Source of the DNA: Planctomycetota bacterium
Lineage (GTDB): Bacteria; Planctomycetota; UBA1135; JACQFD01
Assembly: GCA_016792805.1 (NCBI GenBank)
Contig: JAEUHX010000058.1
Location: 264,228-328,227 of the forward strand
Reading direction: 5' to 3'
DNA: 64,000 nucleotides
Both the position numbers and the translations under genes were made by a program. The notes under the pieces were generated by a model, which ran no database searches, had not been told where the DNA came from, and saw only the letters and a list, made by a program, of their open reading frames with translations. Below, piece by piece: positions 9,492 to 18,422 of the stretch. Every line of letters starts with the position of its first letter. Positions within the stretch are counted from its first letter, which is position 1.

Positions 9492-11516
9492 TCAGAGAAG
9501 ATTGAGAATCCCGGCCGCGTTGGCCGCATCCGTCAGCGTCTCGACCGCCGCGAGGTAGTTCACGTTCTCGCCGAACTTGGCGTTCCACGGCATCTCCTCC
9601 TTGTCGCCCACGATGCCGAGGGCCGCCGCGGCGAACGCACGGCTCACCGCCGCGAGCTGCTTGGGCTCATCGCGAAGCGCTGCAACCAATGGAGCCACCG
9701 AGCGCCGATCTCCCACAAATCCGAGCGCCATGGCGATTGCGGCTTGGACCGCCAGCGTCTGGTTCTCTGGATGCTTGAGTAAGTCTGTGAGAGTCACAAC
9801 CACCGATTTGTCGCCGAGCAGGCCGAGTGCCATGGCGCATTCGCGCATGACTTCCGGTCGCCGCGTCGATGTTCTCACCAGCTCCTGGAGCCGCGGAAGC
9901 GCTTCGCGATGATTCATGAGCCCAAGCGCCGTCGCAAAATATCCGCGCACCGAATCGGTCTTGACGCGATCGAGGCAGGCAAGAATCGGCTGCGCCGCCT
10001 CCTTGGCGCCGAGAAGACCGAGCCCCAGCGCATATGCGGCCTGCTGTTCCGCATTCTTGATATTCTGCAGCATATCGACGAGAACTGGAATTGCGGGGTG
10101 ACCCTCCACGCGTGCTTTCGACGCCGCCTGATAGAAGCCGCTCACGCCGAGAGCCAGCGCGGCCCATGCGCGAGACGCCACGCGGCCGCCCATCTGCGAC
10201 GCGCGCTCCATCAGGAAGCGGTCGATCTCGTTGCCGGGGGCGCCAGTTCCGGAGATCTCGCCGAGCGCCATGATGCTGAAGTGGGACACCACAGGAGCCT
10301 TCGCCGTTTCCTGGGTCACTCGCTCCTGCAGTTCCGCGACGACCTTCTTCGCGAACGGATCCGAAAGATGAGTGATCATGCCCAACGCTTGCATCACAGA
10401 TGCGCGGACATCTGGAGCGCGCTTCTCTTCTGTGTGCTTCGCAAGAGCGAATAGATCCTCCACGGTCTTCTGCCGAACTGCCGGAGGCAACTTTCGAACA
10501 AGGCGCGCGATGGAGGTCGGAACGTGCGAAGTGACAAGCTTCTCTCTCTCCAGCTGGTTCTCAACAAATCGCCAGAGCGAGCCGACGGCGACGCCATCAG
10601 GATCCGGCACGACGCCGAGAGAGAGCACGGTGGCCACGCGCAGATCGCGGGGCGTACGACGGCTCTGCCCGGGTCCTTCGAGGAACTTCAAGAAACAGGT
10701 CTGAATATCCCGAGCCACGTCGGCTTCACCGTTCGCGGCTCCGATCAGGCCGAGTCCGTAGGCCGCGAAGGTCCTCGTTCGATATGGCACCTCTTTCTTA
10801 TGGCTCACGAGCGCTCGGCCGGCCGGCTCGTCGAGATACAGATCGCGAAGCGTCGGGATCGCCGATGGCGAGCCCAGGATCCCGAGGCACAGAGCCGCCG
10901 TTTCCGCGAGTTCCTGATCGGGGTCCGCTAGGAGCCCACGGAGCAGAGGAACCACCTGATCCTCACACTCGCCGATCTTGGCGAGCGCCACCATGCACGC
11001 GCTTCGAATATCACGATTCGTTTCTGTGCGTAGGGCGCGAAGAAGTTCCGGCACGGCCTCCGAAACGAGCTGTGCTTTCGATGGGCGCATCGAGTCGCGC
11101 ACCTGCAGGCCGCTCAGCAGGTCGTCGCCGGAGCCTTGAGTGATCACACTTCCGGCCGAAGCGATGTGCGATTTGATCTGTAAGAAACGCGGCTTGTTCA
11201 GCTCCCACCAAAACTGCCAAGCATCCAGATCGGGACCGGACTGCATCGGCCCTGTGACGCCGCCCGGCCCGCCGGCTCCGGGAATCGTGCCGCCGGGGCC
11301 CGTCGGAAGCCCGGGTCGTGCGCCTCCGGGACCGGGCGGAACACCGGGCTGAGGCGTCGACGGCAGCGGCGGTCCCGGAGTGCTCGGCGTAGAACCGCCC
11401 GCGCCGGGCGGAACGGTATCGCCGGGACCGGGATAGCTGCCGCCATGGGCGAGCGCGAGCCCAGCTGTAATGAACGAAGTTGTAAGGAACACCGAACTGA
11501 ATTGTTGGAGACGCAT
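9492..11516 (-). CDS. Secreted HEAT-repeat protein with Gly/Pro-rich linker
   Basis: This 674-residue protein has a signal peptide (SFITAGLALAHG) and then a low-complexity linker of PGGT/PGPP/PGAGG units over roughly residues 25-95. The rest is alpha-solenoid made of HEAT-like repeats, for example VVPLLRGLLADPDQELAETAALCLGILG and the later AIAMALGFVGDRRSVAPLVAAL. No catalytic motif is seen. The composition suggests a periplasmic or surface scaffold. The 141 bases between this gene and the esterase hold nothing recognised. Confidence 0.75.
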   Translation of the reverse strand: MRLQQFSSVFLTTSFITAGLALAHGGSYPGPGDTVPPGAGGSTPSTPGPPLPSTPQPGVPPGPGGARPGLPTGPGGTIPGAGGPGGVTGPMQSGPDLDAWQFWWELNKPRFLQIKSHIASAGSVITQGSGDDLLSGLQVRDSMRPSKAQLVSEAVPELLRALRTETNRDIRSACMVALAKIGECEDQVVPLLRGLLADPDQELAETAALCLGILGSPSAIPTLRDLYLDEPAGRALVSHKKEVPYRTRTFAAYGLGLIGAANGEADVARDIQTCFLKFLEGPGQSRRTPRDLRVATVLSLGVVPDPDGVAVGSLWRFVENQLEREKLVTSHVPTSIARLVRKLPPAVRQKTVEDLFALAKHTEEKRAPDVRASVMQALGMITHLSDPFAKKVVAELQERVTQETAKAPVVSHFSIMALGEISGTGAPGNEIDRFLMERASQMGGRVASRAWAALALGVSGFYQAASKARVEGHPAIPVLVDMLQNIKNAEQQAAYALGLGLLGAKEAAQPILACLDRVKTDSVRGYFATALGLMNHREALPRLQELVRTSTRRPEVMRECAMALGLLGDKSVVVTLTDLLKHPENQTLAVQAAIAMALGFVGDRRSVAPLVAALRDEPKQLAAVSRAFAAAALGIVGDKEEMPWNAKFGENVNYLAAVETLTDAANAAGILNLL

Positions 11517-11722
11517 GGCAAACCCATCCGAGAGGCCGCAAGTCGGCGGCCTGCCGGCGGAACTCCACGCAAGGGCCGTTCCACGCTCGCGCCGGGGCTA
11601 GCAGCCGGACGGCCTTGCCCGAGAGGTTCCGCGGCGGGAACAGTCCGTAGCGCGCGCGGAACAGACGCCGAGAGAGCGCTTCCCGATCGATGATGCCGCC
11701 CCGCCACCGTGCGAGGCTCGTT

Positions 11723-12697
11723 TCAGGGAGCGCGCTCTGGGAGCTTCGCGTCGGCGCGAGCAAGCGCGTCGCGGAAGAACGCGGAGTATGGAGCCAGCTC
11801 TTCGATGTACCCGCGGACGTCCGCCCGCGCGTCGGGTGTGAGCTCCGCGAGCGGCACGATGTGCTCATCGGGGACGAAGCGAAATGTAAAGTTCACTCGC
11901 CGAGTCTCGAATCCTGGAATCTCGGGTGCGAAGCGGCATCCAGCCCGCCGATCCACGCGCAGAACCCGATGGAATGTACGCGACTTCCACTGCTCGCCGC
12001 CGAAGATGAGAAGCGATCGGTCGTCGAGCCACTGCGGGTGGACAACGTCAGCCTGATCTCCGCGTCGCGCGCTTCGCACAAATTGGAAAAGCGCCCGTTC
12101 GCCGAGCGAGATGGATGCGACAGGCCCCGGCTCAAAGTCCTTGTGCTCGCCGACGCGTGCCGCATCGATGCGGCGCCCTTCCTCGATCCGATCGCCGTAG
12201 AAGTTCACAAGGCAAGTGTTGAGATGCCAGCCGGCCGGAATATCGGCAGGCGAGAAGCGCTTGCGCGTGATCTCTTCGGCCCGAGCGACGAGGCGCGCGA
12301 GCACGGCCGGATAGGGCTCGGCCGCAACGCACCGGTTCAAGATTCCCTGGGGCGGATGATAATAATCGAGACAGGCGAATTGCCAGTTGCCCAGCCAGTA
12401 GACGGGGCGGAGCAGCCGCCGCTGCTGCTGGCCGGGCGGCGGTGGATTCCTCGATGAGTAACGCTCCTCCCAGATCGGATGCAGCGTCGCCAGCCACTCG
12501 CGGATCTCGCGATCGTCGGTCTCGCTCACATACGCAGGATCATAGTAGAGACCTTGGCGGTTCCGCGGTCCGGCGGACGCGCTCGACCACGGCCGAGCAG
12601 TGCGGTCCGCACCTCCGTACGGCGGCGCCCCTGGACGCCCTGGTTTCTGGCTCGCGCGGTAGCCCGTGGCTCGCGGTTGCGGTCGGCGTGCGCTCAT
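11723..12697 (-). CDS. AlkB-like 2-oxoglutarate/Fe(II) dioxygenase
   Basis: This 324-residue protein, from the ATG at 12697, shows the AlkB fold. It has a VYWLGNWQFACLDYYHPP region, a WHLNTCLVNFYGDRIEEG strand, the metal motif HxD in GEHKDFEPG, the second His in SRTFHRVLRV, and the 2-oxoglutarate-binding arginines in RRVNFTFRF. AlkB proteins remove alkyl groups from DNA, RNA or protein. The ~60-residue basic, Pro-rich N-terminus is outside the fold. It starts 14 bases after the aminopeptidase stop, so the two probably share a transcript. An in-frame start further upstream would overlap that gene. Confidence 0.75.
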   Translation of the reverse strand: MSARRPQPRATGYRASQKPGRPGAPPYGGADRTARPWSSASAGPRNRQGLYYDPAYVSETDDREIREWLATLHPIWEERYSSRNPPPPGQQQRRLLRPVYWLGNWQFACLDYYHPPQGILNRCVAAEPYPAVLARLVARAEEITRKRFSPADIPAGWHLNTCLVNFYGDRIEEGRRIDAARVGEHKDFEPGPVASISLGERALFQFVRSARRGDQADVVHPQWLDDRSLLIFGGEQWKSRTFHRVLRVDRRAGCRFAPEIPGFETRRVNFTFRFVPDEHIVPLAELTPDARADVRGYIEELAPYSAFFRDALARADAKLPERAP

Positions 12698-12710
12698 TGT
12701 GGCGACAATC

Positions 12711-14591
12711 TCACAAAACAATCTTGTCGATAGTCGTGACGCACATCGGGTGATACCGACTGCGCGCTTTTTGATAAATCGCACGGGCGCGTGCCCTGCC
12801 CGACTCCGACTTCGCAAGCTCTGTGTAGAGCGGCTTCAAGAACTTGCGGCGACCCACAGATATGAGGAACTCCTCGAGGCGTGCGTCGGCAGCCGAGTAG
12901 CCGCGCTCCACGGCTCTTCGAAGCCAGGGGCAGGCGATCTCACAATTCCCAGATTGAGTGAATCGAAACGCCTGGTCGAGCTCCGCCATGCGCGTGGGAT
13001 CGATGGTCGCCGGTAGCGATTCAATGAGATGAACCCACTGCTGCGTCGTCCACCCGGCGGTGGCGAGCTGCGCGGCAGGCTTTCCCGCCTGCCACGCGGC
13101 CAGCTCGCGATCCACGCGCTGCAGCGCATCGGAGGCAGCCCGCGGCGCATCGGAGGGCAGCCCAGGCTTGTGAAGCCACAAATCGAGATCGATCGCTTCC
13201 GCCCGGCCCGGCTTTTGGTCGAGCAGCTCGCGGCGCAGGAAGGACACGAATTCTTCTGTATGAACACTCCGGAATGCGTGGCCGGAAAACCAGCTTCGCA
13301 GAAAGCGGTCGAATTCCGTCCGCCCCGTGATCTGCTCGATGCGCCGCAAGAAGAGAGCGCCCTTTTCGTACGGGACCGTCGAGAAGCCGTCGTCGGGATG
13401 CCGCCCCGCGAGGTCGATATATAACACCTGATCTGCCGGCGGCAGCTCGGACAACTCCCGCTCCAGCTCCGCCAACGCAAGCTGCTTCTCCATCTCGGCT
13501 CGGGCCACGCCGAACACCTCCTCCATGATGCGCGCCTCAAGATAGACCGTGAACCCCTCATTCAGCCAAAAGTCGCGCCACGTGGCATTGGTAACAAGAT
13601 TCCCCGACCAAGAGTGAGCCAGCTCGTGGGCGATAAGCGCCACGAGCGATTTGTCACCTGCCAGAATCGTAGGAGTCGCGAACGTGAGACACGGATTCTC
13701 CATTCCGCCGAGCGGGAACGCCGGCGGCAGCACCAGCAAGTCGTACCGTCCCCAACGATAAGGTCCATATAGTTTTTCGGCGGCGGCGATCATCGCCTCA
13801 GTATCCTCGAGCTCCCGTGCCGCCCCCTCGACGACCGACGGCTCGGCCCAAACGCCACAGCGTGCCGAAATCGGCGCAAACTTCAATTCTCCGCAGGCGA
13901 GGGCCAGCAGGTAAGGTGGGATCGGCTTGTCGAAACGGAATCGGAAGGCTCCGTCGGCGCCGCGTCCCAGCTGCTCGGCGGCCATCACTACAGTGAGCGC
14001 CGTCGGATCGGGCGTGGCCGCGGTGGGTGCCACGCGCACGCTCGCATCAAAAGTGATCCTCACACCTGGCGAGTCCTGCAGCGGTATCCACGAGCGCGTG
14101 AAGATTGATTGTCCCTGCGTAAACAGAAATGGAAATCGGCGCCCTGAGGTCTGCTCCGGCGTGAGCCACTGCAGCGCGCCCGCGTTCTCGGTCGTGTGAT
14201 ACCGTACGAGCACCTCCTGCTCGCCGCCCGAGAGCTCGATGCGAAGCGGCGCGCCGAGCTTGGGGTCGGCCGCACCCACAGTAAACTTTCGCGCCTTCCC
14301 GTCCGCGCCCACGACCTCCTGGACGACAAGGTCCTGCGTATCGACGACGAGAACGCGATCGCCTCGTTCGCGCGAGCACCGGAGCCGCGCCGATCCGGAA
14401 AGCGTCTTCTGTGAGAAGTCGACCGAGAGGTCGAGCCCAACATGAGTCACGCGCACATGATCGGGCTCGGCATAAGAATGAATGTCCATCGGAAGCGCTG
14501 CACGCATGTCGGCGGGTTCGTGCGGAGTCGCCGCATGCCGGCACGAAGCCGCGCCGACGAGCAGCAGAACGAGCCAGGGAAGAACGCGCAT
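12711..14591 (-). CDS. M1 family zinc aminopeptidase, leukotriene-A4-hydrolase-like
   Basis: This 626-residue exported metallopeptidase begins with a hydrophobic signal and a Cys at position 17 that could be lipidated. The exopeptidase motif GGMEN is present (LGGMENPCLTF). The zinc site HELAH (His322, Glu323, His326) is followed after 18 residues by Glu345 in WLNEGF, the canonical HExxHx18E. The C-terminal helical domain is of the LTA4-hydrolase type. It removes N-terminal amino acids from peptides, probably in the periplasm. It is followed closely by the AlkB-like gene. Confidence 0.88.
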   Translation of the reverse strand: MRVLPWLVLLLVGAASCRHAATPHEPADMRAALPMDIHSYAEPDHVRVTHVGLDLSVDFSQKTLSGSARLRCSRERGDRVLVVDTQDLVVQEVVGADGKARKFTVGAADPKLGAPLRIELSGGEQEVLVRYHTTENAGALQWLTPEQTSGRRFPFLFTQGQSIFTRSWIPLQDSPGVRITFDASVRVAPTAATPDPTALTVVMAAEQLGRGADGAFRFRFDKPIPPYLLALACGELKFAPISARCGVWAEPSVVEGAARELEDTEAMIAAAEKLYGPYRWGRYDLLVLPPAFPLGGMENPCLTFATPTILAGDKSLVALIAHELAHSWSGNLVTNATWRDFWLNEGFTVYLEARIMEEVFGVARAEMEKQLALAELERELSELPPADQVLYIDLAGRHPDDGFSTVPYEKGALFLRRIEQITGRTEFDRFLRSWFSGHAFRSVHTEEFVSFLRRELLDQKPGRAEAIDLDLWLHKPGLPSDAPRAASDALQRVDRELAAWQAGKPAAQLATAGWTTQQWVHLIESLPATIDPTRMAELDQAFRFTQSGNCEIACPWLRRAVERGYSAADARLEEFLISVGRRKFLKPLYTELAKSESGRARARAIYQKARSRYHPMCVTTIDKIVL

Positions 14592-14690
14592 GGAGCGCGT
14601 AGGCTACCGCGCGGGACGACCGCGCTCGTAACGAGAAGGAGCGGAAGGACCTTGAGGTTCGAGGTGGTGAATCCAATCGCAGAGCTGCCC

Positions 14691-14853
14691 ATGGCAAGAG
14701 TGCTTCGGGTGCTGCGCACTGCGAGCGCGAGGATTCTCCCCTGGATCGAGAAGAACCGCCGTAGACGCAGCAAGAAGTTTTGACGAGGCGGTCCGACGAT
14801 GAGATTGCGAGAAGAGGACGCGGGCCGCCGGAATGAGCTTCTCAACGACCTGT
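14691..14853 (+). repeat. Dispersed MITE-like repeat, copy B
   Basis: This copy runs from tggcaagagtgcttcg to gaatgagcttctcaacgacc. It shares gagcgcgaggatt, ggatcgagaagaa, cgccgtagacgcagcaag and gacgaggcggtccgacga with copies C and D. The right end reads gagcttctcaacgac, a match to the right terminal inverted repeat of copy D. It lies between the divergently placed aminopeptidase and the ECF sigma gene; an in-frame upstream start for the sigma gene at 14799 falls inside the repeat and was rejected. Confidence 0.65.
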
Positions 14854-14927
14854 TCGGCGTCCGACGCGCCGCGCACCGTGGTTCGCGGAATGGAACCGAT
14901 TCTCGGCCGGCCGCCGTTGATGGCGTG

Positions 14928-17900
14928 ATGGCAGCGTTCGACGCACACCAACCCACTCCAGATCTCCTGCGAAAGCACCGCGCTTTCGCGCGCAGCCTCG
15001 CCTGGAGCCTGCTGCACGACGAGCACGAGGCTGAGGATGTCGCCCAAGATGCGCTGCTCGCGTCGTTGCGCCATCCGCCGCGGGACGATGGCGGCGAGCC
15101 TGAGACCACATGGCGCCGCTGGATTTCCGTTGTTACAAAGAATTTGGTTCGCGACAGGAGCCGCGCGGAGGCTGCGCGGCGGAAACACGAGCCTCGGACG
15201 AAGCCCGAGGAGCACGCTCCTTCGGCTCAACAAATCTATGAGCGTGAAGCTGCGGCGCGAAAAGTAATTGATGCCGTCTTCGCACTCGACGAGCCCTCTC
15301 GGTCGGCGATCCTGCTGCGTTATTATGAGGATCTCCCCCCGCGCCGCATTGCGGAGAGGCTCGGACTTCCTGTGGAAACTGTAAGATCGAGAATCAAGCG
15401 CGGACTCACCGAGCTTCGGCGCACCCTTGCAGCGGAATACGGCCGCGGCTGGATGGGATTCTTGGTTCCGCTCGCAGGAGAATCCGCTCGATACACGAGG
15501 CCCGAGATCGCCCTCGCGTTGGCCAAGGCGGGGACGATGCTCGCCGCTTCGTTCTGTATTTCTATGACCTGTTGGTACTTCTGGCCGGCTGGCGCCGTCG
15601 CGGTACGCGATCCGCGGGCGCTGGAGCCGGCGTCCGTCGGATCGAGCCTGGCCCCGGGCGCGAGTCCAGTAGGACAGGCAACCCCAGATCTCGCTTCGAC
15701 CGAGAGCCGCAGCTCTCGCACTTCAGCGGCCGGATCCCCGGCCCCCGTGAAGTCGTCTGCGCCCTTGGTGCATGCAACAGGTACTGTCGTGAAAGAGGAC
15801 GGTAGCCCTGCGGCACACGCACGAATCGAAGCAACACTTCCGGCGACGCTCCGATCGGGGGAGCCCACGCCCCGAACTCAAACCGACGAGCGCGTCGGTG
15901 AAACAACTTGTGACGAACGCGGACAATTCTCGATCGACCTGCCGGTGAGAAGCAGAACAGCCGGCTCGATCGTCATCTCGGAAGAAGGGTCCCTCGCCAA
16001 GTCGCTCAGGATTCTCGATCTCGGAGAACCTCGAGAGGAGCGATTTGGTGTGATTCGCCTCTGCCGTCCGGGGCGAGCAAAAGTGCGCTTCGTGAACGCG
16101 GGCGGCCAACCGATCCGGCTGACTTTCGACACGGCATGGGCCAGTGCGGAGCAGCCTCCCGATGATCCGAGAATTGTGCCAAGCAGCGGCTACTCCGACA
16201 GCCGGTGGACCGAGCTGCCGACCTTCGAGCAGCTTGAGCCGGGATCTTACACAATCCGCGTGCGCCTCTCCGACGCGTCCGAGCCGGTCATTCCCGGAGT
16301 GGTGGTGCGGAGCGGCGAGGAGACAGTAGCCGACCTCCAGTACGACGGCCCCGATCCAGGACAGATCCTCATAGTCCGGCTGCGGACGAAGCTACTTTTC
16401 GTGCCATCGGCATCGTCAAGCATGATACGCCTCGAAATTGCCGGGGAGCCGCCTCGCAGCCCAGAGGAGATGAAGCCTTCGCTCCCCTTACAATATCAGT
16501 TTCGCGGCGTGCCCCCTGGAGAGCACACGCTCGTCGTGGACGATCCGCGCTATGCCCTCTGGAGAATGCACCCAGTCCGCGGCGGCGACCGCCCCGTTGA
16601 TGTGCAGCTTGTCGGAGATTCGAAGGTCTCGCTTCGGGTGATCGACGATCAAACATCGCGTCCGATCGAGCGTTTCAGCGCGACGCTTCGGCTGCATCAG
16701 AATTCTAAGGATGCACAATTTGGCTTCGATAGCAAAGTTCTGCGGACCCTGGAAGACAAGCCGACTGCCGCGGCGGCTTTCTCTCAGATCCCTGCCATCG
16801 ACCATACTTGGATCGTCCACGCACCTGGGTACGGACCGGCTGAGACACCTGTCCTCGGGCTGAAGCGAGGAGAGGCGCGCGAGATCGTGGTCCGGCTGCA
16901 GCACGCAGGCGCCGTACAGGGGATCGTTCAGTCTCGAGACGGGCAACCGCTCCGGGAAGCGAGTGTCCGGCTCTTTGCGCCCGCCGCACGGAATGACAGC
17001 CCCAGCAGTTCGCTCAAGCTGCGAGGCGTGCTCACCAGCGGGATCGAGGCGGACTCCTTTCGAGAGGAGCGCTATGACGCGACAACTGACGGCGAGGGAC
17101 GGTTCCGAATCGAGGGGATCGCTCCGGGCACATACTGCGCGGTTGCATTCTTGACCCAGGAGTTCTACACAAAAACTGAAGGAGTTGTGATACAGCCAGG
17201 AGAATTCCATAAACCGTTGATACTACAGATCGACGAACCGGCCCGCGCAAGCGCGACGGTGATCGGGCCAGCCGGTGCGGATCTCTCGCAGATCGGGATT
17301 CGAATCGATCGGCAGTCCCCGGATGTTCCGATGGAGTCCAAAGTGTATGGTCTGCTGGGTCGAAGCACTCAGACCGTGCGCGTCGCCCATGGGCGGTTCG
17401 ATCTCGGATCTCTCCCTCCGGGAATGGTGACCTTGGCAGCAGACTTGCTCGGTGCCGAGGGGGGCTCGAGCCTCCCGATCGACTCAATTCCGCTTCCTCC
17501 GATGCGGCTCAAGCCCGGCCCGCAAGAGCTGACGTTGGATCTGCGGGATCGTTGGCCGGGGTTCCTTCATGTGAGAATCAAAGATCCGTCGTCCTTACCA
17601 CGGGAGTCCTTAGCCTGGGCCATTCGTGCTCCATCGGGGCGCGCCCGCGTCTATTCCACCCAGCGGGCAGTCTTCGACGCTTCGGGCATGGCCCGCATTG
17701 GCCCCGTGTTCGGCGCTCGCAATGAAGAAGAAGCCTGGTGCGTGGGTATGGCCGGACCAGGGAACTCCTGGGTTGCGTCAGCAGAGGCGCGTGCCCTGCT
17801 GCCTGGCGCGAGCGAGGCTGAGGTGGTCCTCGATCCGAAAGTTGCGCGCGGGTCCATTCGTGTACTCTTGGATGAAACCGGTGAGCCGATGAGGCGAACA

Positions 17901-18095
17901 GGAGTGAAGATCAGTTTTATGCCGGAGCTTGGGCTGAGCCGGATTGTGCGCACCGACGAGAATGGGCTCCTTGAGATGGAGATGCCGCCGACCCGGTTCA
18001 TCCTTCAGCGGGACCTGCCGGGGCTCTCCTCCAAGCAGGTGTCGGTCGATTGGCCGGCTTCGGGGCCGCCCCCAATGGAGGTTCGGCTCCCCTAG
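14928..18095 (+). CDS. ECF sigma factor fused to membrane helix and extracytoplasmic regulatory-like domains
   Basis: This protein has 1055 residues. Residues ~1-180 are an ECF sigma factor: region 2 (FARSLAWSLLHDEHEAEDVAQDAL) and region 4 (LDEPSRSAILLRYYEDLPPRRIAERLG plus VETVRSRIKRGLTELRR). A single hydrophobic helix follows at about residues 199-222 (TMLAASFCISMTCWYFW), then a Ser/Pro-rich linker. The large C-terminal part has repeated carboxypeptidase-regulatory-like modules, for example ATGTVVKEDGSPAAHARIEA, AVQGIVQSRDGQPLREASVRL and SIRVLLDETGEPMRRTGV. The start at 14928 begins right before sigma region 2; the longer frame overlaps a repeat. No separate anti-sigma gene is adjacent. The fusion implies that the sigma domain is tethered to the membrane and is controlled by the outer part or by proteolysis (inference). 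Confidence 0.85.
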   Translation: MAAFDAHQPTPDLLRKHRAFARSLAWSLLHDEHEAEDVAQDALLASLRHPPRDDGGEPETTWRRWISVVTKNLVRDRSRAEAARRKHEPRTKPEEHAPSAQQIYEREAAARKVIDAVFALDEPSRSAILLRYYEDLPPRRIAERLGLPVETVRSRIKRGLTELRRTLAAEYGRGWMGFLVPLAGESARYTRPEIALALAKAGTMLAASFCISMTCWYFWPAGAVAVRDPRALEPASVGSSLAPGASPVGQATPDLASTESRSSRTSAAGSPAPVKSSAPLVHATGTVVKEDGSPAAHARIEATLPATLRSGEPTPRTQTDERVGETTCDERGQFSIDLPVRSRTAGSIVISEEGSLAKSLRILDLGEPREERFGVIRLCRPGRAKVRFVNAGGQPIRLTFDTAWASAEQPPDDPRIVPSSGYSDSRWTELPTFEQLEPGSYTIRVRLSDASEPVIPGVVVRSGEETVADLQYDGPDPGQILIVRLRTKLLFVPSASSSMIRLEIAGEPPRSPEEMKPSLPLQYQFRGVPPGEHTLVVDDPRYALWRMHPVRGGDRPVDVQLVGDSKVSLRVIDDQTSRPIERFSATLRLHQNSKDAQFGFDSKVLRTLEDKPTAAAAFSQIPAIDHTWIVHAPGYGPAETPVLGLKRGEAREIVVRLQHAGAVQGIVQSRDGQPLREASVRLFAPAARNDSPSSSLKLRGVLTSGIEADSFREERYDATTDGEGRFRIEGIAPGTYCAVAFLTQEFYTKTEGVVIQPGEFHKPLILQIDEPARASATVIGPAGADLSQIGIRIDRQSPDVPMESKVYGLLGRSTQTVRVAHGRFDLGSLPPGMVTLAADLLGAEGGSSLPIDSIPLPPMRLKPGPQELTLDLRDRWPGFLHVRIKDPSSLPRESLAWAIRAPSGRARVYSTQRAVFDASGMARIGPVFGARNEEEAWCVGMAGPGNSWVASAEARALLPGASEAEVVLDPKVARGSIRVLLDETGEPMRRTGVKISFMPELGLSRIVRTDENGLLEMEMPPTRFILQRDLPGLSSKQVSVDWPASGPPPMEVRLP

Positions 18096-18121
18096 GAACC
18101 CGTGGCGACGGGAGAATCCTT

Positions 18122-18164
18122 CCGCGCTGCTGCAAGATTTCCTGGAGATCTTGCAGCAGCGCGG
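18122..18164 (+). terminator. Perfect 17-bp hairpin after the sigma gene
   Basis: The arms 18122-18138 and 18148-18164 are exact inverted repeats around a 9-base loop, 26 bases after the sigma-factor stop. No T-run follows, so it is not a textbook intrinsic terminator. It could still end or stabilise the long upstream mRNA. Confidence 0.5.
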
Positions 18165-18231
18165 CAAGGCGGACCTAACTCGCTACATCGTACTGAATCC
18201 GCCGATTTGTCTCACCCGACGGTAGAGCAGT

Positions 18232-18354
18232 ATGAAGATCGGCAGTCACGAAGCCGTCGGTCTCGTCGTCGATCGCGGCCGCGAGGTTGGTCCGCTGGCC
18301 GAAAGCGTGTGGGCGGTGCCCGACGCCCTGCTGCTGGGTGCCCGCGACGCTTGA
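18232..18354 (+). CDS. Possible 40-residue small protein
   Basis: This short frame from ATG 18232 ends at TGA 18354. It encodes MKIGSHEAVGLVVDRG and so on, with no recognised family. A weak purine stretch (gtagag) precedes the start. It lies in the 327-base gap between the sigma gene and the hydroxylase gene. It may be chance. Confidence 0.2.
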   Translation: MKIGSHEAVGLVVDRGREVGPLAESVWAVPDALLLGARDA

Positions 18355-18363
18355 CCGGATGAC

Positions 18364-18384
18364 GGGGTGCGGCCGCCGCACCCC
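18364..18384. repeat. GC-rich hairpin upstream of the hydroxylase gene
   Basis: The sequence has 9-bp exact arms (ggggtgcgg at 18364-18372 and its complement at 18376-18384) around a 3-base loop, ending 38 bases before the start codon at 18423. It could act as a terminator of read-through or as a leader structure. Nothing else is recognised in the rest of this gap. Confidence 0.35.
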
Positions 18385-18422
18385 ATGCGAGCGCCCACGG
18401 CGTCGGGTACCCTACCGGCCGC

